From Nocardia brasiliensis NBRC 14402 (GTDB lineage: Bacteria; Actinomycetota; Actinomycetes; Mycobacteriales; Mycobacteriaceae), in contig NZ_BAFT02000088.1 of NCBI RefSeq assembly GCF_000308475.2, positions 1-48,777 on the forward strand: a stretch of 48,777 bases of DNA, read 5' to 3'. The notes under the pieces are model-generated. The model had not been told where the DNA came from, made no database searches, and was given only the letters and a program-made list of their open reading frames with translations. Positions within the stretch are counted from its first letter, which is position 1. The number at the start of each line of letters is the position of its first letter. Of this stretch, positions 34,736-43,308 are shown one piece after another. The position numbers were made by a program, and so were the translations under genes.

Positions 34736-35859
34736 GCCGGTGCGACACGATCACCGCGGTCGACCTCTACTCGGTCGCGCTACCGCTGCCCACCGGCGTC
34801 AGCGACGCCAAGGTGCTGACCGGCAGGCAGCAGCCGATGACCGAGGTCGCGGTGCTGTTCGCGGAGATCACCACCGCCGCGGGATGGTCCGGTCTCGGCA
34901 TCGGCTACGCCAAACGTGCGGGCGGCCCGGCGCAATTCGCCCACGCCGGCGAACTCGCGCCCCTGCTGCTCGGCGCAGATCCCAACGACATCACCGCACT
35001 CTGGGACCGGCTCTGCTGGGCGGGCGCCTCGGTCGGCCGCGGCGGTCTCGCGATGCAGGCCATCGCGGCGTTCGATATCGCGCTGTGGGACCTGAAGGCC
35101 AGGCGCGCGAACCTGCCGCTGGCCAAACTACTGGGCGCGCACCGGGATTCCGTGCGGTGCTACAACACCTCCGGCGGCTTCTTGCACGCACCCGTCGAGG
35201 AGATGCGCGACCGCGCCGAGGCGGCGCTGGCCCGCGGCATCGGCGGTATCAAAATCAAAGTGGGCCACCCGGACCATGCCGTGGACCTGGCCCGGGTGGC
35301 GGCGATGCGGGCGGAACTCGGCGACGCGGTGACCCTCATGGTCGACGCCAACCAGCAGTGGGACCGGCCGACCGCCCGCCGCATGTGCCGCGACCTCGCA
35401 CAATTCGATCTGGCCTGGATCGAGGAACCACTGGACGCCTACGATTTCGCCGGCCACGCGCGGCTGGCGGCCACCTGCGCCACCCCGATCGCCACCGGCG
35501 AGATGCTGACCAGCGCCGCCGACCACACCCGGCTCATCGGCGCGGGGGCGGCCGACATCATCCAACCGGACGCCCCACGAATCGGCGGCATCACCCCGTT
35601 CCTGCGGGTAATGGCCCGCGCCGATAGTGAAAACCTGCAACTGGCACCGCATTTCGTGATGGAAGTGCATCTGCATCTGGCCGCGGCCTATCGCGCAGAA
35701 CCGTGGGTCGAGCATTTCGAATGGTTCGACCCGCTGTTCGAGGAAAGCCAGGTCATCACCGACGGACGGATGCATGTGTCCAGCCGACCCGGCCTCGGCC
35801 TGACCCGCAGCGACCGCGCCCGCGACTGGACCGTCGCCGATTTCTCGATTCATGCCTGA
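34732..35859 (+). CDS. Enolase superfamily L-talarate/galactarate dehydratase-like
   Basis: A 375-residue mandelate-racemase-like dehydratase. Lys174 and Lys176 (KIKVG), metal ligands Asp205 (VDANQQW), Glu231 (IEEPLDAYD) and Glu257 (ATGEMLTS), and His307 (LAPHF) form the active site. The stretch DAPRIGGITPFLRV and HLHLAAAY-x3-PWVEHFEW match Salmonella-type talarate/galactarate dehydratase. It would convert galactarate to 5-keto-4-deoxyglucarate, which the preceding enzyme consumes. The GTG at 34732 overlaps the kdgD stop. A different acid sugar substrate cannot be excluded. Confidence 0.88.
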   Translation: MSRCDTITAVDLYSVALPLPTGVSDAKVLTGRQQPMTEVAVLFAEITTAAGWSGLGIGYAKRAGGPAQFAHAGELAPLLLGADPNDITALWDRLCWAGASVGRGGLAMQAIAAFDIALWDLKARRANLPLAKLLGAHRDSVRCYNTSGGFLHAPVEEMRDRAEAALARGIGGIKIKVGHPDHAVDLARVAAMRAELGDAVTLMVDANQQWDRPTARRMCRDLAQFDLAWIEEPLDAYDFAGHARLAATCATPIATGEMLTSAADHTRLIGAGAADIIQPDAPRIGGITPFLRVMARADSENLQLAPHFVMEVHLHLAAAYRAEPWVEHFEWFDPLFEESQVITDGRMHVSSRPGLGLTRSDRARDWTVADFSIHA

Positions 35860-35875
35860 CTTCTCGGAGGAACTC

Positions 35876-37327
35876 ATGGACACCGCACCGGACGAGCTGG
35901 CCCGGATCATCGACGCGGCCGCCGCGGCCGCCGCAGTGCTGGCGGACACCACACCGGCCGACCGCGCCCGCTGGCTGCGACAGATCGCCGACGCGCTCGA
36001 AGCCGCCGCCGACGAGCTGATCCCGTTGGCCGCGGCGGAAACACACCTGCCGGAACACCCACGGCTACATGGTGAATTGGCGCGCACCACCTTCCAGCTG
36101 CGCCTATTCGCCGAGGTGCTCGCCGACGGTGCGTTCCTGCGCGCGACCGTCGACCACGCCGACCCGCAGTGGCCGATGGGACCGCGACCCGACTTGCGTC
36201 GCAGCGTAATTCCGCTCGGGCCGACGGTGGTGTTCGCCGCGAGCAACTTCCCGTTCGCGTTCAGCGTCGCGGGCGGCGATACCGCCGCCGCGCTCGCGGC
36301 GGGCTGCCCGGTCGTGCTCAAAGCGCATCCCGGACACCCGAGCCTGTCCGAACGCACCGGCACGATCGTGCGAGACGCGTTGCGCGCGGCCGGCGCTCCG
36401 GCGGGCACGTTCGCCGTGGTCCACGGAATCGAGGCGGGCACGACCGCAGTACGCCATCCCGCGATTGCCGCGGCCGCGTTCACCGGCTCGGTGTCCGGCG
36501 GGCGTGCGCTGTTCGAAATCGCCGTGTCGCGACCGCGGCCGATCCCGTTCTACGGCGAGCTGGGCAGCGTGAACCCGGTCGTGGTGCTACCGGGGGCGAT
36601 TCGTGCGCGCGGCCCGGAGATCGTCGCGGGTTTCGTCGGCTCGTTCACCTTGGGCGCGGGCCAGTTCTGTACCAAACCGGGCCTTTTGCTGCTGCCGTCG
36701 GATCACGGCCTCGACGAAACCCTCGGTGCGGCGGTTGCGGCCGTCCCCGGGCAACCTCTGCTCAACCCGCGCGTCACAGCGGGCTTCCGGTCACGGCTCA
36801 CCGATCTGATCGAATACCCCTCGGTCACCGCGCTTTCCGCGCCGGACACCACCGACGACCTGGTCAGGCCGACATTACTGCGCGTGAGCGCAGCGGACTT
36901 CCGCGCCGCAGGCGACCTGCTCGCCGCCGAATGCTTCGGTCCCGCCGCACTGGTGGTCGAGTACCCGAGCCACACCGAGCTGCGAACACTGCTGCGCCAG
37001 CTCGAACCCGGCCTCACCGCCACGATCTGGGCCGAGGACGACGAATTCGAGACCGTCCGGGAACTATTGCCCGCGCTGACCGCGCTGGCAGGCCGCCTGC
37101 TCTGGAACGACTGGCCCACCGGCGTCACGGTGTCCTGGGCCCAGCAGCACGGCGGCCCCTACCCTGCGACCACGGCCCCCGCCACCACGTCGGTGGGCAC
37201 CGCCGCGATCGAGCGGTTCCTGAGACCGGTGGCCTGGCAAGGCTTCCCCGACGAGCTGCTACCGCCCGCACTGCGCGAGGACAACCCTTGGCGACTGCCG
37301 CGCCGCGTCGACGGAAAGCGGGACTGA
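35876..37327 (+). CDS. Alpha-ketoglutarate semialdehyde dehydrogenase
   Basis: A 483-residue aldehyde dehydrogenase oxidising 2,5-dioxopentanoate to 2-oxoglutarate, the last step of the pathway. Asn124 (FAASNFPFAFS), Lys149, Glu228 (FYGELGSVNPV) and nucleophile Cys265 (AGQFCTKPG) are in place; FYGELGSVNP and QFCTKPGLL are characteristic of the KGSA dehydrogenase branch. I chose the ATG at 35876, 6 nt after GGAGG. An ATG at 35852 would overlap the dehydratase gene by 8 nt and lacks a ribosome binding site. Confidence 0.9.
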   Translation: MDTAPDELARIIDAAAAAAAVLADTTPADRARWLRQIADALEAAADELIPLAAAETHLPEHPRLHGELARTTFQLRLFAEVLADGAFLRATVDHADPQWPMGPRPDLRRSVIPLGPTVVFAASNFPFAFSVAGGDTAAALAAGCPVVLKAHPGHPSLSERTGTIVRDALRAAGAPAGTFAVVHGIEAGTTAVRHPAIAAAAFTGSVSGGRALFEIAVSRPRPIPFYGELGSVNPVVVLPGAIRARGPEIVAGFVGSFTLGAGQFCTKPGLLLLPSDHGLDETLGAAVAAVPGQPLLNPRVTAGFRSRLTDLIEYPSVTALSAPDTTDDLVRPTLLRVSAADFRAAGDLLAAECFGPAALVVEYPSHTELRTLLRQLEPGLTATIWAEDDEFETVRELLPALTALAGRLLWNDWPTGVTVSWAQQHGGPYPATTAPATTSVGTAAIERFLRPVAWQGFPDELLPPALREDNPWRLPRRVDGKRD

Positions 37328-37329
37328 TC

Positions 37330-38610
37330 ATGTCCAGCCGCATCACCGACATCCGCCTCACCCCCATCCTGATCGCCGACGCGCCGCTGCTCAATGTCGG
37401 CGGCGTGCACCAGCCGTACACGCCGCGACTGATCGTGGAACTCGAAACCGACAGCGGCACGGTCGGTCTCGGCGAGACCTACGGCGACCGGCAGTATCTC
37501 GCCCGCGCGGCCGCGGCGGCGCCGAGCCTGATCGGCCTGCCGGTGACCGCAGTCAACGCCCTCCGGCTGCTCGACGGCGACCGGCCGGATACCCAGGTGC
37601 TGGCGGCCAATCCGATCGCGGGCGGACTGCGCGGCACCCTCACCACGGACAAGGTCCGGCTCAGTGTGCTGTCCGCCTTCGAGACCGCCGCACTCGACGC
37701 ACTCGGCCGCGAGCTGGGCCTGCCCGTGCACGCGCTGCTCGGCGGCAAGGTTCGCGATCGCGTCGACTATTCCGGCTATCTGTTCTACAAGTGGGCCGAG
37801 CACCCGATGCCCGATGCGCCGTCCGACGACTGGGGTGAGGTGCTCGATCCGGCCGGCGTGGTCCGGCTTGCCGAGATGTTCAGCGCCCGAGGCGGATTCC
37901 GCTCGTTCAAGCTGAAAGGCGGTGTGCTGCCGCCCGCGGCCGAGGTGGCCGCGATCCGCGCGCTGGCCGAGGCGTTTCCCGGCCATCCCCTTCGCTTGGA
38001 CCCGAACGGCGGCTGGTCGCTCGCCACCGCGACCGCGGTCGCCGAGCAGCTCACGGGCGTCGTGGAATATCTCGAGGATCCCACCGCCCGCCTCGCCGAC
38101 ATGGCCGAACTGCACCGACGGACCGGAATGACCTTGGCCACCAACATGATCGTCACGGCCACCGCCGAGATCCGCCCCGCGTTCGACGCCGACGCGGTCC
38201 AGGTGGTGCTGTCGGACCATCACTTCTGGGGCGGCCTGCACGCCACCCGCGAGCTCGCCGCGGTCTGCCAGGCCTACGGCAAGGGCATCTCCATGCACTC
38301 CAACACCCACCTCGGCATCAGCCTGGCCGCCATGACCCAGGTCGCCGCCACCGTCGCGCACCTCGACTACGCCTGCGACACGCACTATCCGTGGCAGCCG
38401 GAGGACGTCATCACCGAACCGTTCGGCTTCACCGACGGCGCGCTCACCGTCACCGACACTCCGGGCCTGGGCGTCGAACTCGACCGCGACGCGTTGGCCC
38501 GGCTGCATCGGCGGTGGCAGGAACTGCCTGCCATGCGCGAGCGCGACGACGTCGCGGCCATGCGTGTCGCGGTCCCCGGATATCACCCGCCTGGTTCGCC
38601 GAAGTACTGA
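37330..38610 (+). CDS. gudD: Glucarate dehydratase
   Basis: A 426-residue enolase-superfamily enzyme that dehydrates D-glucarate to 5-keto-4-deoxyglucarate. Lys194 and Lys196 (FKLKGG), Asp224 (LDPNGGWS), Glu249 (LEDPT), Asn272 (ATNM) and His323 (SMHSNTHLGISLAAM) correspond to the catalytic set of GudD. Length is usual for the family. It starts 2 bp after the dehydrogenase stop. Together with the galactarate-type dehydratase it lets the operon handle both aldarates. Confidence 0.93.
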   Translation: MSSRITDIRLTPILIADAPLLNVGGVHQPYTPRLIVELETDSGTVGLGETYGDRQYLARAAAAAPSLIGLPVTAVNALRLLDGDRPDTQVLAANPIAGGLRGTLTTDKVRLSVLSAFETAALDALGRELGLPVHALLGGKVRDRVDYSGYLFYKWAEHPMPDAPSDDWGEVLDPAGVVRLAEMFSARGGFRSFKLKGGVLPPAAEVAAIRALAEAFPGHPLRLDPNGGWSLATATAVAEQLTGVVEYLEDPTARLADMAELHRRTGMTLATNMIVTATAEIRPAFDADAVQVVLSDHHFWGGLHATRELAAVCQAYGKGISMHSNTHLGISLAAMTQVAATVAHLDYACDTHYPWQPEDVITEPFGFTDGALTVTDTPGLGVELDRDALARLHRRWQELPAMRERDDVAAMRVAVPGYHPPGSPKY

Positions 38611-38737
38611 ACTCCTTGCGATCCGGGGCCGTATTCATTGCGGAATGGTCATTCGACTATCTACTGTCGTGTCTTCGGCACGACGGCTGGATCGCACTGG
38701 TCACGCCGCGGTGTGATCCGAGAGGAGCGGAAAGCAG

Positions 38738-40132
38738 ATGGATCTCCAGGACGTCGTCGCCACGGGTCTGGTCGAGCAGCGCGAACTACTCGAACAGGGG
38801 GCGCTGTCCAGCCGGGAACTCGTGGCCGCCACCCTCGACGGCATCGACGGCGCCGCGGATCTCAACGCGTTCACCCGGGTCTTCCACGAGCAGGCCCGCG
38901 CCGAAGCGGTCGAGCGGGATCGGGAACGGGCCGCCGGTCCGGTCGGCCCGCTGCACGGCATCCCGATCGCGGTCAAGGACGAGATCGACATCGCCGGTTT
39001 CGTGACCAGCTTCGGCACCCGGGCCAATACCTCCCCCGCGCGGGCGGACGCGGAGGTGATCCGCCGGTTGCGCGCGGCCGGCGCGATCATCGTCGGCAAG
39101 ACCACCATGCCGGAGTTCGGGCAGTGGCCGTTCACCGAGTCGAGCACCTTCGGCGTGACCCGTAATCCCTGGGACCGGACCCGCACCACGGGTGGTTCTA
39201 GCGGCGGTTCGGCCGCCGCGGTCGCGGCCGGCCTGGTCCCGGTCGCGATGGGCAGTGACGGCGGCGGCTCGATCCGGATCCCGTCGGCCTGCTGCGGCCT
39301 GTTCGGGCTGAAGCCGCAGCGCGGCCGGGTGCCGGTGGCCCCGAGCGACCATCTCTGGCTGACCCTCGGCGTGCTCGGCCCGCTGGCCCGCGGCGTGCTC
39401 GATGCCGCGATCGTCTTCGACGTGATCCGCGGCAACGTGCCCGGCGCCCGGTTCACCGCGCCCGAACCCGCCCGCTCGTTCGAGCAGGCGGCCCGGGAGC
39501 CCGGCGCGCCCCTGCGCATCGGCTACAGCACGAAATCGGTGACGCCGCTGGCGAAACCGGACCCCGAGCACGTGCGCGCGGTCCGGGACACCGCGAAACT
39601 GCTTACCGAACTGGGACATTCGGTTTTCGAGGTGGATCCCGGCTACCACGAATCCACGCACGCGTTCTATCCGCAGTTCTTCGGCGGCGTCCGCGCCGAA
39701 GCCGCGGAGGTGGAGCATCCGCAGTTCCTGGAACGCCGCACCCGCCAGACGGTCCGGATGGGCGCCTGGGCGCGCGGCCCGGTCCTCGACTGGGCGATTC
39801 GTCAGGGAGAAGCCTTGGCGCGCAAGGCCGATCGCGTCTTCGCCGACTGCGACCTGCTGCTCACCCCCACGCTCGCGGGTCGCCCGCCGCACATCGGCGT
39901 GCTCGACGGCGCGAACACGATCGGCGCGCAGCTCGCCTCCATCCCGATGATCGCCTACACCGCGCTCTGGAATGTGACCGGCCACCCGGCGGCCTCGCTG
40001 CCCGCCGGTGTCGGTGCGGACGGGCTGCCGCTGGCGGTGCAATTGGTCGGGCCGAGCAACGGTGAAACGACGATTCTGGCGGTGGCCGCGCAACTGGAGC
40101 AGGCTCGGCCGCACCCGCGCCCACCTGCCTGA
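38738..40132 (+). CDS. Amidase signature family amidase
   Basis: A 464-residue amidase with the Ser-cisSer-Lys triad region complete: the lysine in PIAVKDEIDIAG (about 80-91), the cis-serine in TTGGSSGGSAAAVAAG (about 151-166) and the nucleophile serine in GSDGGGSIRIPSACCG (about 175-190). Such enzymes hydrolyse amides, and the substrate is not evident. GAGGAGCGGAAAGCAG precedes the ATG. It follows gudD by 127 bp on the same strand and may have its own promoter. A role in uronate use is not apparent. Confidence 0.9.
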   Translation: MDLQDVVATGLVEQRELLEQGALSSRELVAATLDGIDGAADLNAFTRVFHEQARAEAVERDRERAAGPVGPLHGIPIAVKDEIDIAGFVTSFGTRANTSPARADAEVIRRLRAAGAIIVGKTTMPEFGQWPFTESSTFGVTRNPWDRTRTTGGSSGGSAAAVAAGLVPVAMGSDGGGSIRIPSACCGLFGLKPQRGRVPVAPSDHLWLTLGVLGPLARGVLDAAIVFDVIRGNVPGARFTAPEPARSFEQAAREPGAPLRIGYSTKSVTPLAKPDPEHVRAVRDTAKLLTELGHSVFEVDPGYHESTHAFYPQFFGGVRAEAAEVEHPQFLERRTRQTVRMGAWARGPVLDWAIRQGEALARKADRVFADCDLLLTPTLAGRPPHIGVLDGANTIGAQLASIPMIAYTALWNVTGHPAASLPAGVGADGLPLAVQLVGPSNGETTILAVAAQLEQARPHPRPPA

Positions 40133-40170
40133 ACACCGCCCGGCAGGCCGCCGCGCGACCGGCTAGTTAC

Positions 40171-40211
40171 GAAGATAATTCAAACAACCGATAGACTCGC
40201 GAAGAAAATTC
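40171..40211. promoter_or_regulatory. Paired motif before the Lrp/AsnC gene, candidate AldR sites
   Basis: GAAGATAATTC (40171-40181) and GAAGAAAATTC (40201-40211) are spaced 30 bp start to start, directly before the Lrp-type gene. The exact first motif occurs again in front of alanine dehydrogenase with a second copy 31 bp away. The shared AT-rich pairs suggest autoregulation and ald control by the same protein. Confidence 0.65.
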
Positions 40212-40225
40212 GGTACCGTCGGGGC

Positions 40226-40750
40226 ATGCGTAAGAGTGAATCACCCGTCGGCGGGGGCGCACCGGCTCAGCTGGTGCACCCGCCTGCCGGTGTCCCGATC
40301 GATGATATCGACCGGATCCTGCTGGACAACCTCGCCCGCGACGGGCGTATGACGAACAATGCGCTCGCCGCGGCCGCGGGCATCGCGCCCTCCACCTGCC
40401 TCGGCCGGGTGCGAGCCCTGGTGGAGCGCGGGGTGATTCGCGGATTTCACGCCGATATCGATCCGGCCGCGCTGGGCCGCAGCCTGCAGGCGATGATCGC
40501 GGTGCGGTTGCGCGCCAGCGCACGTCAGCAACTCGCCGAGTTCGGCGAGCAGATGTCGGAATTCGAGGAGGTGCTCAACGTGTACTTCATCGCGGGCGCC
40601 GACGACTACCTGATCCACGTCGCCACATCGCACACCGACGAGCTGCGCCGGTTCGTGCTCAACAATCTCAGCGAGCATCCGGCGGTCGCCTCGACCGAGA
40701 CGATCCTGATCTTCGAGCACATGCGCCCGCGCACGAATACCCAGGGCTGA
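40226..40750 (+). CDS. Lrp/AsnC family regulator, probable AldR
   Basis: A 174-residue Lrp-type regulator. After a ~23-residue extension the helix-turn-helix (about 25-75) reads IDDIDRILLDNLARDGRM and GIAPSTCLGRVRALVERGVI; the C-terminal ligand-binding domain (about 85-165) follows with FIAGADDYLIHVATS. It is tail-to-tail with alanine dehydrogenase. In mycobacteria an AsnC-type AldR beside ald activates it in response to alanine, though there the genes are divergent. The shared motif in the two promoters supports this pairing. The ATG at 40226 could be replaced by a later start. Confidence 0.88.
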   Translation: MRKSESPVGGGAPAQLVHPPAGVPIDDIDRILLDNLARDGRMTNNALAAAAGIAPSTCLGRVRALVERGVIRGFHADIDPAALGRSLQAMIAVRLRASARQQLAEFGEQMSEFEEVLNVYFIAGADDYLIHVATSHTDELRRFVLNNLSEHPAVASTETILIFEHMRPRTNTQG

Positions 40751-40752
40751 CA

Positions 40753-40783
40753 AGGGCGGCCGGCCCCACCGGCCGGCCGCCCT
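40753..40783. terminator. Bidirectional terminator between the Lrp gene and ald
   Basis: AGGGCGGCCGGCC and GGCCGGCCGCCCT form a perfect 13-bp stem with the loop CCACC in the 51-bp gap between the convergent genes. Confidence 0.85.
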
Positions 40784-40801
40784 GCGCACTGCGGTCCCGA
40801 C

Positions 40802-41908
40802 TCAGGCCACCAGGCTTTCCGCGACGTAACCGTGCGCGGCCGCCACGGACTCCGAAAGCAGCACGCCCGCATGGGTGCTCAGGCCGTCGGCGAGGCCGCG
40901 GTCCGCCGCGACCGCGTCCCGCCAGCCGCGCTCGGCCAGCGAAACCACGTACGGCAGTGTGGCGTTGGTGAGGGCCACGGTCGAGGTGTAGGGCACCGCG
41001 CCGGGCATGTTCGCGACACAGTAGAACACCGACTCGTGCACCCGGTAGGTGGGCTCGGCGTGCGTGGTCGGCCGCGAATCGGCGAAGCAACCGCCCTGAT
41101 CGATCGCGATGTCGACCAGCACCGAACCCGGCTTCATCTGTGCGACAAGGTCGTTGGAGACCAGCGTCGGCGCCTTCGCGCCCGGCACCAGCACCGCGCC
41201 GATCACCAGATCGGCCTGACGCACGGCCTTTTCGATCTCCAGGCGGTTGGACATGATCGTGCGCACCTGACCCTTGTACTGCGCGTCGATCTCCCGCAGC
41301 CGGGCGATGTTCAGGTCGAGCACGGTCACCTCGGCACGCATGCCGTGCGCGATGTTGATCGCGTTGCCGCCGGAAACGCCCGCGCCGATCACCACCACGT
41401 TCGCGGGCGGGGTGCCGGGCACACCGCCCATCAGCACGCCGCGACCGCCGCCGTTGCGCATCAGGTGGTAGGCGCCGGCCTGCGGGGCCAACCGGCCCGC
41501 GACCTCGCTCATCGGCGCGAGCAGCGGCAGCGAGCCGTCCTTGGCGGTGACGGTCTCATAGGCGATCGAGGTGATGCCCGAGCTCAGCAGCGCGTCGGTG
41601 CACTCCTTGGAGGCGGCCAGATGCAGGTAGGTGAACAGCACCTGCCCCTCGCGCATGCGCCCGTACTCCTCGGCGACCGGCTCCTTGACCTTGAGCACCA
41701 ATTCCGCTGTGCCCCAGACCTCGTCGGCGGTGGGCAGGATGCGCGCGCCCGCGACCGTGTAGGCCTCGTCCTCGAATGCGGAGCCACGACCGGCGCCGGT
41801 CTCGATGTACACCTCGTGCCCGCGGGAGACGAGTTCGTGCACACCGGCCGGGGTGATCGCCACCCGATACTCGTGGTTCTTGACCTCGCGGGGTACCCCG
41901 ATCTTCAC
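40802..41908 (-). CDS. ald: Alanine dehydrogenase
   Basis: A 368-residue NAD-dependent enzyme interconverting alanine and pyruvate plus ammonia. It begins MKIGVPREVKNHEYRVAITP, and the lysine of VLKVKEP, the histidine of FTYLHLAA and the nucleotide fold VVVIGAGVSGGNA are all as expected; the C-terminus has ANMPGAVPYTSTVALTNATLPYV. Length is exact for the family. It allows alanine catabolism and NADH re-oxidation under low oxygen. The upstream 199 bp is AT-rich and carries the paired Lrp-type motif. Confidence 0.97.
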   Translation of the reverse strand: MKIGVPREVKNHEYRVAITPAGVHELVSRGHEVYIETGAGRGSAFEDEAYTVAGARILPTADEVWGTAELVLKVKEPVAEEYGRMREGQVLFTYLHLAASKECTDALLSSGITSIAYETVTAKDGSLPLLAPMSEVAGRLAPQAGAYHLMRNGGGRGVLMGGVPGTPPANVVVIGAGVSGGNAINIAHGMRAEVTVLDLNIARLREIDAQYKGQVRTIMSNRLEIEKAVRQADLVIGAVLVPGAKAPTLVSNDLVAQMKPGSVLVDIAIDQGGCFADSRPTTHAEPTYRVHESVFYCVANMPGAVPYTSTVALTNATLPYVVSLAERGWRDAVAADRGLADGLSTHAGVLLSESVAAAHGYVAESLVA

Positions 41909-41978
41909 CTGCGCTCCTGAATGTCGATGTCGGTCGATAGTCGATCCGCATGATGTGGACCGTTACAGGTAAAATTAT

Positions 41979-42020
41979 GAAGATCATGCAAGATCAGGTC
42001 TAGATCTATGAAGATAATTC
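41979..42020. promoter_or_regulatory. Paired motif before ald, candidate AldR sites
   Basis: GAAGATCATGC (41979-41989) and GAAGATAATTC (42010-42020) lie 31 bp apart, 70-112 bp upstream of ald. The second is identical over 11 bases to the site before the Lrp gene. The spacing of about three helical turns fits an Lrp-type oligomer. Confidence 0.65.
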
Positions 42021-42107
42021 TAGAATTGGCCCGACAGCTCGACTAATCATCAAACAAGACCTGGCCCTGGGGGGCTCATCCGCATGATCTTCGGCACAGT
42101 TGCTTGC

Positions 42108-43118
42108 TCAGCCGTCGAGACCCTGAGCCAAGATCGGCCACGAGTCGTGCAGCGCGGCCTGCCAGTACGGCCAGGAGTGCGTACCGAAGTCCGTGTAGCG
42201 GACGGTCGCCGGGACGCCGTGCGCGCGCAGGTCCGCATCGAACTCGGTGGTGCAGTCGTGCGCGAGCGACTCCAGCACGATCGAGTTGAACGTGTCCTCG
42301 GGATAGTCGGCGGTCGGGTCGTAGGTGAAGTCGGCGCGGCCCGGCACACCGCTGGCCGTCGAGAGATAGATCTGCTTGCCGCGAAGTTCCTCGATGTGCT
42401 TGCTCGGATCGTGGGCGGCCCACTCCGGGTCGCTGCGGGTCCCCCACATGTTGTCCGGGTCGCCGCCCTTGATCGTCACCGCCGACCGCACCGTCGCCTG
42501 ATCGAGTTTGTCGGAGATCAAGCAACCGCTGTAGGCGGCCATCGCTCGATACAGCGCCGGATGCCGGAACGCCAGCGTCGCCGCGGCCTGCGCGCCCATC
42601 GACTCTCCCGCGATCGCGTTGCGGCCGTTGCCGTCCAGCAGCCGGTCCAGCAGCGGCGGCAACTCCTGCGTCAGGAACGTTTCCCACCGGTTGTGGCCGA
42701 GTTTCGGATCATCGCGCAACCAATCGGTATAGAAGGACCCCGGCCCGCCGACGGACATCACCACGTTGACGGTCTTGTCCGCGAAGAACTGCACGATGTC
42801 GGACTTGCGGGTCCAGGTGCTCTGCGCCTCCTGGTCGGTGGCGCCGTCGCCGTCGAGCAGATACAGCGTCGGATGCGGTGCGGTGCCCGCCACCGGATGC
42901 AGCACGTCGAGTTGCATCACCCGGCCCATCGCGGGCGAGCGCACGAACACCTCCGCCCAGCGATCCGATTTCGGCTCGATGTGGTCGAGTACCGCTTGCG
43001 GTTGCGCGCGGGCCGGGGCGGGCGTGAGCGAGAGCGACATCAGCACCAGCGCGAGCACGGCGACCAGACAGCCGACGGACCGGGATGCGGCAGCACGAAG
43101 CGAGAGGCCGAGGGACAA
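42108..43118 (-). CDS. Secreted esterase of the antigen 85/mycolyltransferase type
   Basis: An exported alpha/beta hydrolase of the esterase D/Ag85 superfamily. The nucleophile elbow is AGESMG, and a C-terminal His in FGTHSWPYW completes the triad; LDGDGATDQ and SVGGPGSFYTDW match mycolyltransferase-like proteins, which transfer mycoloyl groups in the cell envelope. The TTG at 43118, 8 nt after AAGGACGG, gives a 336-residue protein with a proper signal peptide ending PAPARA. The open frame continues to a GTG at 43271 but the added 51 residues are Arg-rich and unlike a leader. Confidence 0.8.
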   Translation of the reverse strand: MSLGLSLRAAASRSVGCLVAVLALVLMSLSLTPAPARAQPQAVLDHIEPKSDRWAEVFVRSPAMGRVMQLDVLHPVAGTAPHPTLYLLDGDGATDQEAQSTWTRKSDIVQFFADKTVNVVMSVGGPGSFYTDWLRDDPKLGHNRWETFLTQELPPLLDRLLDGNGRNAIAGESMGAQAAATLAFRHPALYRAMAAYSGCLISDKLDQATVRSAVTIKGGDPDNMWGTRSDPEWAAHDPSKHIEELRGKQIYLSTASGVPGRADFTYDPTADYPEDTFNSIVLESLAHDCTTEFDADLRAHGVPATVRYTDFGTHSWPYWQAALHDSWPILAQGLDG

Positions 43119-43308
43119 GGTTCGTACCGTCCTTGCTGACGAGAGGCGACGCGGTCCGGGCCGCCGCCGGTCGGCGCGGCCGACCGGTTCGCGCGGTGTG
43201 CGCCGGTCCTGCTGGAACAGAGTTCGAGCAGTGTGCGTCGAAGCAGCCCGGCGCGCAGTAACAAACCTCACAGTCGGTTAGCCGTCAGTCACCCCTAGGA
43301 TACAACTT

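Noticed and set aside
38666..38684. Small hairpin GTCGTG/CACGAC between gudD and the amidase
   Set aside because: Six pairs only, far from both genes' ends; too weak to call a terminator.
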